From positions 1 to 11,301 of the forward strand of contig JAPUHG010000250.1 in the NCBI GenBank assembly GCA_027297845.1: a stretch of DNA of 11,301 nucleotides, in the 5' to 3' direction. The DNA comes from Gammaproteobacteria bacterium. GTDB taxonomy: Bacteria; Pseudomonadota; Gammaproteobacteria; Steroidobacterales; MnTg04. How positions within the stretch are numbered: the stretch's first letter is position 1; every line of letters begins with the position of its first letter. Made by a program: the position numbers and the translations under genes. This document shows, piece by piece, positions 5,955-11,301 of the stretch. The notes under the pieces are model-generated. The model was not told the origin of the DNA and searched no databases. It saw nothing but the letters and a program-made list of their open reading frames with translations.

Positions 5955-7082
5955 CTAGCTTTCCGGCCCTTCGCTGTCCGCAAGTATTTCCACCCTGGCA
6001 GTATCGTCGTCGGCCTGGGGTTCGTCCGCTGGCTCCGGGTTTCTGAGCCTCCATGCACGCAACACAGCCTTGACCACCGTCGCCAGTGGGATGGCAAAAA
6101 ACACTCCCCAGAAACCCCACAAGCCGCCAAACAGCAATACCGCGACAATAATTGCGACCGGATGAAGATCCACCGCTTCACTGAACAACAATGGCGCCAG
6201 CAAATTGCCGTCCAGGGCCTGGATGACCATGTAAGCAATAACCACGTAGTAAAAAGACGGCTCGAGACCCCATTGCATAAAGGCGAGTAACACGACCGGC
6301 AAGGTAACTACGGCGGCGCCAATAAACGGTATCAAAACAGAGAAGCCGGTTAGTGCACCAAGCAAGACAGCATATTCGAGGCCCAGAAAGGAAAAAATCA
6401 GGAAACTGCTAACCCCGATAATGATGATCTCCAGTACTTTGCCATCGACATAATTGCTGATGCTGACATTCACTTCTGCCCAGACATCGGTCGTCACCTG
6501 TCTTTCTCGTGGTAGAAAACTGGCAACCCAGCCAACCAGCAAATCGCGATCACGAATCATGAATACGACCATCATCGGAACCAGGATCAGGTAAACCACG
6601 ACCGTGACCAATCCCACAACAGATGTCAGTGAAAAAGAGATCGCCTTCTGCCCGAGACCGATGAATTCGCTACCCATCCGGCTGACGAACTCACTGATCT
6701 GGCTCTCGGTAAAGTACTGTGGATAGCGCACCGGCAGATCGAGCAATTGTTGCTGCAATTTACTGACGATTGCGGGCGCCTTTTGCACCAATTCAGAAAG
6801 CTGCGCAACGAGAACAGGAATCAGACCGAGAAACAAAATCAATAACAACGTCAGGAACCCGAGGCCGACGATGGCCACAGCAAAAACTCTCGGAACACGA
6901 AGATTCTCCAGACGCTGCATTATGCTCTGCAAGAGGTAGGCGATGATCACAGCGCCAAAGACTGGCGCCAAAATCCTTCCGGTGAAATAGATAATCGCGC
7001 TGATGGTCAGTAGCACAACACCCAGCAAGACCATTTGTGGGTCGGATAATCCTTTGCGTAACCAGTTTCCAATAGAGTTCAT
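5955..7082 (-). CDS. AI-2E family transporter (PerM / UPF0118)
   Basis: A 375-residue integral membrane protein of the AI-2E/PerM family. Hydrophobic spans occur near the N-terminus (VLLGVVLLTISAIIYF, PVFGAVIIAYLL, VAIVGLGFLTLLLILFLGL). An amphipathic helical segment with QLSELVQKAPAIVSKLQQQL follows, then the conserved C-terminal half with NYVDGKVLE, LIPFIGA, QALDGNLLAP and the final GGLWGFWGVFFAIP span. The tail is soluble and acidic (EPADEPQADDDTARVE). Members are called autoinducer-2 exporters from one E. coli case, and others act in Na+/H+ exchange, so the real substrate is open. The ATG at 7082 with GGGG about 9 bases upstream is preferred to the TTG at 7088. The gene is divergent from the small membrane protein gene at 7191. 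Confidence 0.92.
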   Translation of the reverse strand: MNSIGNWLRKGLSDPQMVLLGVVLLTISAIIYFTGRILAPVFGAVIIAYLLQSIMQRLENLRVPRVFAVAIVGLGFLTLLLILFLGLIPVLVAQLSELVQKAPAIVSKLQQQLLDLPVRYPQYFTESQISEFVSRMGSEFIGLGQKAISFSLTSVVGLVTVVVYLILVPMMVVFMIRDRDLLVGWVASFLPRERQVTTDVWAEVNVSISNYVDGKVLEIIIIGVSSFLIFSFLGLEYAVLLGALTGFSVLIPFIGAAVVTLPVVLLAFMQWGLEPSFYYVVIAYMVIQALDGNLLAPLLFSEAVDLHPVAIIVAVLLFGGLWGFWGVFFAIPLATVVKAVLRAWRLRNPEPADEPQADDDTARVEILADSEGPES

Positions 7083-7112
7083 GTACAAGCGCCCCGGTAA
7101 TTACCTGTTGCG

Positions 7113-7143
7113 ATTGTACCCAAGTAGACGTTTGAGATGGCAA
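7113..7143 (-). promoter_or_regulatory. Candidate promoter of the PerM-type gene
   Basis: On the minus strand TACAAT (7118-7113) matches five of six -10 bases, about 30 bases upstream of the ATG at 7082. The best -35, TTGCCA (7143-7138), also matches five of six but with a long 19-base spacer. It overlaps the divergent promoter candidate at 7132-7159, so the two would compete for polymerase. Confidence 0.4.
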
Positions 7144-7159
7144 CAAAACTTGCTAGTCT
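7132..7159 (+). promoter_or_regulatory. Candidate promoter of the small membrane protein gene
   Basis: TTGAGA (7132-7137) matches five of six -35 bases. It is followed after 16 bases by TAGTCT (7154-7159), preceded by TGC as an extended -10. Transcription would start near 7166, about 25 bases before the ATG at 7191, which supports that start over the upstream ATG at 7137. Confidence 0.45.
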
Positions 7160-7190
7160 GTCGCGGTTAACTTCCACAGCGAAAGAATCA

Positions 7191-7523
7191 ATGGAAAATG
7201 AGCAATCTGTAGGCCGCAGCGGGTCCATGTATAGCCTGAAAACAGAGGCGTTGCTGTTGCTTGGCTTGATCGCGCTTGGCATGTGGCTGGTCCCGGCTTT
7301 GATCTACCTGGTCGGCAGCGAGATGCTGGGTCCGTATGGAGAGATCCAGACAATTTCTGCGTTCTACCTCGATCTGTTCGGTTTCTTGCTTGCCGGCAGG
7401 GGCATTGCCTGGCTGCTGGTCACCTCACCGTATCTTTTCCTGTCCGTAATTCGTTTGCTGGCATGGCTTTGGGGGGTCGCTCAACGTACTGCGACCAAAA
7501 AAAGGGCGCGTACCACGGAGTAA
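7191..7523 (+). CDS. Hypothetical small membrane protein
   Basis: A 110-residue protein with no family I recognise. A short hydrophilic N-terminus (MENEQSVGRSGS) precedes a first membrane span at about 18-41 (LLLLGLIALGMWLVPALIYLVG). A second long hydrophobic stretch at about 61-98 (FYLDLFGFLLAGRGIAWLL then SPYLFLSVIRLLAWLWGV) could be two spans. The C-terminus is basic (RTATKKRARTTE), so it should face the cytoplasm by the positive-inside rule. ATGs at 7137 and 7227 are alternatives. I chose 7191 because the promoter candidate at 7132-7159 overlaps the earlier ATG. Upstream sequence has only a weak GAAAG binding site. The 188 bases after its stop contain no gene I can support. Confidence 0.6.
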   Translation: MENEQSVGRSGSMYSLKTEALLLLGLIALGMWLVPALIYLVGSEMLGPYGEIQTISAFYLDLFGFLLAGRGIAWLLVTSPYLFLSVIRLLAWLWGVAQRTATKKRARTTE

Positions 7524-7711
7524 GATACAACCATGCAGCGCAAAATCGTCACATTTTGGCCTGATGGCACTGATCCCGGGACCTCAGACTGTGACGCAGT
7601 TCGCATATCTGATGCTCAAAGGTGACGAAAACGTCCATTTTTCCCGCAGTTATGTAAATATTGTCATCGACGGACCGGAATGGCCCGTTCAGTAGGCATG
7701 GAATTGAGATT

Positions 7712-7999
7712 ATGAAAAGCCTTTTCAAACGGTTTCGCAAAGATTCAGCGGCTAAGCAATCGCCTGGTAACGGTGCGGATCAGCCGTCGATGATTTCGCG
7801 TGGCCAGTCAGCTTTGAAAGGTTATCTTAAACCACCACCCAAACCGGAAGTGGTTGAAGATGAGGATCATGCCAAGACCGTACTGGATATTCTGGACAAC
7901 CCGGACCTGGAACTCGAGCCACATGGCTTCGATCCTTACAACAGCGGAAGTTTCGACCGCAGCCAGCACTGGGCCCCAACCAAAAAGAACACCCGATAG
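7712..7999 (+). CDS. Hypothetical small charged protein
   Basis: A 95-residue protein with no recognised family. The N-terminus is strongly basic (MKSLFKRFRKDSAAK), the middle is Pro/Lys-rich (KGYLKPPPKPEVVEDED), and the second half is acidic (ILDNPDLELEPHGFDPYNSG) ending in a basic tail. It has no signal peptide, membrane span or cysteine, and much of it looks disordered. The ATG at 7712 is preceded by TTGAG; an upstream in-frame TTG at 7661 lacks support. The stop codon directly abuts the stop of the convergent glycosyltransferase gene. Codon use looks like that of its neighbours. Confidence 0.6.
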   Translation: MKSLFKRFRKDSAAKQSPGNGADQPSMISRGQSALKGYLKPPPKPEVVEDEDHAKTVLDILDNPDLELEPHGFDPYNSGSFDRSQHWAPTKKNTR

Positions 8000-9919
8000 T
8001 TAGTCCGACTCTTTTCTTCGCACATCTGATATCTGCCGGTAATGTTTTATCAGCAGGCCCTCCATTTCTTTACAATATTCTTTTATCGACAGATTATTCG
8101 TCACGGCCATAGCCAATCGCTCGCGTATTGCGCTCAACGCGCCCGGATCTTTTGCGAATCGATTTGCCCGCTCCAGGTATTCTTCCTGCGTATCGCAGAT
8201 TAATTCTTCAAGTCCCAGCGTTTTATTAAGCGATGCGCCCATACGACCAAGTATTCGATTGCCACGCAGGGTCAAGGTTGGCAGCCCTGACTGTGCGGCG
8301 GCGACGATCGTTGCTCCGCCATTGTAATCGGGTGTATCGAGAAAAAGATCTGCGGCCTTCATCCTGGCGAGGTGATCGGTCAGGGGTACGCGGTCGGCAA
8401 ATATCAATCTATGGTCAGCGATGCCTGCCTCTTCGGCGACGGCGAGCAAATTATTCCTTACAGTTTCTCGATCCGCCAATAGCCAGAGAACACTCCCATC
8501 CGTCTTCTGCAAAATTTCCATCCACAGCGAAAAAATCTCAGGCTGCAATTTATAGCTGTGATTGAAAGAACAAAAAACAAACGCATCCTCGGGCAGACCA
8601 AGTTCCACCCGACTTGAACTCGAATCGACCTCTCTGGGCGTCACCGGAAGAAAGCAGCAAGGCAAACGCATGACTTGCTCGCTATAGGCAGATTCTTCAC
8701 CCATCGGAATCACTTCATCGTCGGCAATCAGGGCATCGACAAACGGCGCTTGCATTGTGTTCAGATAACCCAGGAAGGAAACCTGCAACCGAGCTGGCCG
8801 CATGGCGAGAATTTGCGGGCGAGCGTTTCTGGTGTATCCAGCCAGATCAATCAGGATATCGATATCGTCATCGGCTATCTGCCCGGCAATTTGCGCTGGT
8901 GAGAGCAGAGAAACATCGCGATAAGTATCCACGCCAGCTTCAATGTCCCGCTGAATCTCATCACTGCTTCGCACCAGGGAATAAGCAAAAACCTTGAATT
9001 TCTGCCGATCGTGGCAAGCGAACAATCCGCTGATCAGACTTCCCACCGCGTGCGAACTAAAATCGGGTGAAAGATAAGCAATATTCAAGCTGCCGCTCTC
9101 CTTGATGGGTCTGACCGGCAGTTGAGACCGCTGCTTCACCGCCTGCCCCGAAATTTGCCTGGCATAGCAGGCAGCGGCTCGGTCGTGGAGTTCGCTGTCA
9201 GGAAAATGAATATTCAATCCATAAGGTGAAATCATTTCCGCGCCCGGCTTCTCAATATGGCGTTCCATCGCCGCAGAAAGAGCGGCCAGGTTATGCGGAT
9301 AATCCTTCCAGATGCAAAGCAGGCGCTGCAGATAACTTCGTCGGTAGAGTGCGCCAAGATGGTCTGGCGCGATCGTCAGAACCCTTCCTATCTGCTGCAA
9401 GGCTTCGTCGAGCTGGTCAGACTGTTCCAGTGCAAGGGCAAGATTGAACGCCAGGTGGGGGTTATCACTATCCATTCCGAAAGCCGCCTGGTACTGCGCA
9501 AGCGCTTCCTGAAGATTGCCCGTGTGATGCAATGCGATTGCGTAATCGTGACGAATACCCGCATGGTTGCCCGCGCCCGTCAGGGCCGCCTGAAAAATAC
9601 CCAGAGCCTGTGCGGCGCAACCCTGCTGATTCAGCCAATAAGCCAGTAAATGCAATAAATGCGGGTCTTCATCAGGATCCGCCGAGCGGCCGGCCAGAGC
9701 TATCGCTTCGGTATTTCTGCCGCAATGAGCGAGCGCGAGGCTCCTGAGCGCGATGCCTTGCTGCTCATCCAGGCCAGACAGCAGATGTAGGGCATGCTCG
9801 GCACGACCGCTACGGAGATAAATTCTGGCAAGTTCGAGTATCGACCCGCTGTCTTTTTTGTTCTGCGTCAGGCTCCGCAAAAGTTGTTTTTCGCGTTCTG
9901 AGAACTTGTTTCCCGACAT
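8000..9919 (-). CDS. TPR protein with GT41 (SPINDLY/OGT-type) glycosyltransferase domain
   Basis: A 639-residue protein. Residues about 24-200 are tetratricopeptide repeats (for example GNLQEALAQYQAAFGMD and DQLDEALQQIGRVLTIAPD). Residues about 275-625 form a GT41 domain, the O-linked GlcNAc transferase family that moves sugar from UDP-sugar to Ser/Thr of proteins. Conserved parts are AYLSPDFSSHAVG (281-293, with His290), the IDILIDLAGYT stretch (353-363), FNHSYKLQPEIFSLWMEIL (452-470, Lys457 equivalent to the UDP-contacting Lys of human OGT) and DLFLDTPDYNGGAT (524-537). The usual NG(H/G)TTxxDALWxG motif reads NGGATIVAAAQSG, so the second Thr position, the acidic residue and the Trp are lost. 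The usual GYPGTTG loop reads GYLNTMQ. It may therefore use another donor or act weakly. The ATG has GGAAG about 4 bases upstream. No signal peptide, so cytoplasmic. It lies 119 bases downstream of the amidohydrolase on the same strand. Confidence 0.88.
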   Translation of the reverse strand: MSGNKFSEREKQLLRSLTQNKKDSGSILELARIYLRSGRAEHALHLLSGLDEQQGIALRSLALAHCGRNTEAIALAGRSADPDEDPHLLHLLAYWLNQQGCAAQALGIFQAALTGAGNHAGIRHDYAIALHHTGNLQEALAQYQAAFGMDSDNPHLAFNLALALEQSDQLDEALQQIGRVLTIAPDHLGALYRRSYLQRLLCIWKDYPHNLAALSAAMERHIEKPGAEMISPYGLNIHFPDSELHDRAAACYARQISGQAVKQRSQLPVRPIKESGSLNIAYLSPDFSSHAVGSLISGLFACHDRQKFKVFAYSLVRSSDEIQRDIEAGVDTYRDVSLLSPAQIAGQIADDDIDILIDLAGYTRNARPQILAMRPARLQVSFLGYLNTMQAPFVDALIADDEVIPMGEESAYSEQVMRLPCCFLPVTPREVDSSSSRVELGLPEDAFVFCSFNHSYKLQPEIFSLWMEILQKTDGSVLWLLADRETVRNNLLAVAEEAGIADHRLIFADRVPLTDHLARMKAADLFLDTPDYNGGATIVAAAQSGLPTLTLRGNRILGRMGASLNKTLGLEELICDTQEEYLERANRFAKDPGALSAIRERLAMAVTNNLSIKEYCKEMEGLLIKHYRQISDVRRKESD

Positions 9920-9983
9920 TTTCTTCCGTTTGCTCCTGGTCCGCGGGTCACCGAGGATCGCGGATCCCGGATGAAGGTTCAGG

Positions 9984-10023
9984 CGGCTATCGCCGTGGTG
10001 AAATGCAGCCTAACCGGCTATCG
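9984..10023. repeat. Short direct repeat upstream of the glycosyltransferase gene
   Basis: The 9-mer CGGCTATCG occurs at 9984-9992 and again at 10015-10023, 31 bases apart start to start, about three helical turns. The intervening gap holds no gene or terminator. This could be a paired operator site or chance. Confidence 0.25.
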
Positions 10024-10038
10024 GCAGACCGTATTCAA

Positions 10039-11301
10039 TCATTGCCGGACGAAAACAGGCTCGCCGGCCAACCAGGTTTCCTCAACCTGAATTTGCCATA
10101 GCTCCGCTTCATCAATCCTGAACAAATCTCGATCGAGCACGATAAAGTCAGCCCATTTTCCGGGCTGAAGATCTCCAAGATCGTCTTCCTGGAACGCTGC
10201 GTAAGCGGCATCGCTGGTAAACGCCTTGATCGTCTCAGCCAGCGTCATACGTTCGGTTGGATACCAGCCACCCGGCGGCTCGCCCTGTTGATCCATTCGC
10301 GTGACCCCCGCATAAATCCCATGAAAAGGATTGGCATATTCCACCGGAAAATCAGAGCCCGCGGCGATAATGGTTCCGTTGTCCAAAAACTTGCGCCACG
10401 CATAACCGCCTGCCAGGCGTTTTGCACCGACCCGGTCAGCCGCCATGTTTTTGTCGCTGGTCGCGTGTACCGGTTGCATGGCCGCAATAACACCAAGACC
10501 GGTGAATCTTGGAATGTCTTCAAGCGCTACGATCTGGGCATGCTCGATGCGGTTCCGATAGCGGACGCTATCGCCGTTTTGGGCCGCTTCGAAAGCATTC
10601 AGCGCCATTCGGTTGCCAAGGTCGCCGATCGCGTGTATGGCGACCTGAAAACCCATATCCGAGGCTTTCAGCACCATTGCATCAAGTTCATCCTGGCTCG
10701 AGAAAACCAGGCCCCTGTTGCCTTGCTCATCACAGTAATCTGCAATCAACGCGGCACCGCGGCTACCCAGGGCGCCATCGATATAAAGCTTGACGGTACG
10801 TGCGGTGAGCCGGTCTTCACCATACGCAAGCAGGGGTTTGCCCAAGGCATCCAGATGCTCGCCAGCGCCCGCAATCATTGCATAGACGCGAACGGTCAGC
10901 GCGCCCGTGCCTGCCATGTCTTGGTAGACGGCCAGCGTCTCCGTGTCCACGCCGGCATCGTGGACGGATGTGATGCCCAGGCTATTCAGCTCTTTCTGAG
11001 CCACATTCAGGGCGTATCGAATTCCTTCCTGGTCAAGCGGAGCGATGTGCTGGTCGATCAATCCCCTCGCATTATCGACAAATACGCCGGTCGCCTTACC
11101 CGCAGAATCCCGCATAATTCTTCCGCCGACCGGATCGGGTGTTGCGTCATCGATACCGGCAATCTCCATGGCCAGCGTGTTAGCCCATCCCGCATGACCG
11201 TCGACGCGACGCAGCCACACCGGCCGGTCTTCTATCACCCGGTCCAGATCGGCCGCAGCTGGAAATTTTTTGCCCGGCCATAGAACCTGATTCCAACCGC
11301 G
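10039..11301 (-). CDS. YtcJ-type amidohydrolase (Amidohydro_3), N-terminus beyond window
   Basis: The minus-strand frame is open to the right edge; 420 residues are present and the N-terminus, including the first metal-binding HxH, is missing. The visible start GWNQVLWPGKKFP followed by DLDRV, then RPVWLRRVDGHAGWAN, is typical of YtcJ-like metal-dependent amidohydrolases. Metal and active-site features are present: VKLYIDGALGSRGAAL (bridging-Lys strand region), VAIHAIGDLGNRMAL (His), RNRIEHAQ (His) and AAGSDFPVEYANPF (Asp). The C-terminal part PGKWADFIVLDRDLF is the usual return strand of the small beta-sandwich. Relatives hydrolyse N-substituted amides and related C-N bonds; the substrate here is unknown, and a signal peptide would lie outside the window. 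No metal ligand in the visible part is lost. Confidence 0.9.
   Translation of the reverse strand, partial: RGWNQVLWPGKKFPAAADLDRVIEDRPVWLRRVDGHAGWANTLAMEIAGIDDATPDPVGGRIMRDSAGKATGVFVDNARGLIDQHIAPLDQEGIRYALNVAQKELNSLGITSVHDAGVDTETLAVYQDMAGTGALTVRVYAMIAGAGEHLDALGKPLLAYGEDRLTARTVKLYIDGALGSRGAALIADYCDEQGNRGLVFSSQDELDAMVLKASDMGFQVAIHAIGDLGNRMALNAFEAAQNGDSVRYRNRIEHAQIVALEDIPRFTGLGVIAAMQPVHATSDKNMAADRVGAKRLAGGYAWRKFLDNGTIIAAGSDFPVEYANPFHGIYAGVTRMDQQGEPPGGWYPTERMTLAETIKAFTSDAAYAAFQEDDLGDLQPGKWADFIVLDRDLFRIDEAELWQIQVEETWLAGEPVFVRQ

Noticed and set aside
7533..7625. 30-codon plus-strand frame beginning MQRKIVTFWPDG
   Set aside because: It has no good ribosome binding site and no recognisable features; frames this short arise by chance.
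7624..7642. GACG-AAAA-CGTC hairpin followed by a short T-run, possible terminator after the gene at 7191
   Set aside because: The stem has only four pairs and the T-run is five bases after an intervening CA, too weak to call.
9941..10000. GC-rich hairpins (CCGCG/CGCGG and GGCG/CGCC) between the amidohydrolase and glycosyltransferase genes
   Set aside because: Stems are four or five pairs, and no T-run follows on the minus strand, so a terminator is not supported.
10288..11283. Long plus-strand open frame of 331 codons opposite the amidohydrolase
   Set aside because: It is the antisense shadow of a clearly conserved amidohydrolase coding sequence and encodes nothing recognisable.

Overview
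The window reads as ordinary chromosomal DNA from a Gram-negative bacterium, most likely a free-living gammaproteobacterium. This is inferred from the gene types: a PerM/AI-2E family permease, a FrnE-type DsbA protein, a GT41 glycosyltransferase with TPRs and a YtcJ-type amidohydrolase. Several proteins have Sec-type signal peptides and many genes have purine-rich ribosome binding sites. There is no phage, transposase, CRISPR array, rRNA or convincing tRNA. Genes are packed tightly and no gene-free stretch exceeds 300 bases.

Left (1-2943): a large secreted FG-GAP/VCBS-repeat protein of the CRTAC1/ASPIC type runs off the left edge on the minus strand. It is divergent from a ZnT9-like cation diffusion facilitator (+). 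That gene converges, 2 bases apart, with a FrnE-type thiol oxidoreductase/isomerase (-).

Centre (3062-5954): this is the most distinctive part. On the minus strand lie a two-EF-hand microprotein, an unrecognised 56-residue protein just upstream of it, and a secreted repeat-built DUF4097-like protein with its own strong intrinsic terminator. Divergent on the plus strand lie a secreted PHB-depolymerase/feruloyl-esterase-like hydrolase, a zinc-ribbon membrane protein one base after it, and a second two-EF-hand microprotein. The two EF-hand proteins align without gaps (26 of 57 positions identical by hand count) and flank the block in opposite orientation, which suggests a duplicated small calcium-binding protein tied to this cell-envelope locus.

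Right (5955-11301): a PerM/AI-2E family permease (-) abuts the second EF-hand gene stop to stop. It is divergent from a small membrane protein (+) through a compact region with overlapping promoter-like elements. A short charged orphan protein (+) abuts, again stop to stop, a 639-residue TPR plus GT41 glycosyltransferase (-) whose UDP-binding motif is altered. A YtcJ-type amidohydrolase (-) runs off the right edge.

All three convergent gene pairs have 0-2 bases between stop codons, leaving no room for ordinary terminators between them. No complete new system can be proven from sequence alone. The best candidate for something undescribed is the EF-hand / DUF4097-like / esterase / zinc-ribbon block.
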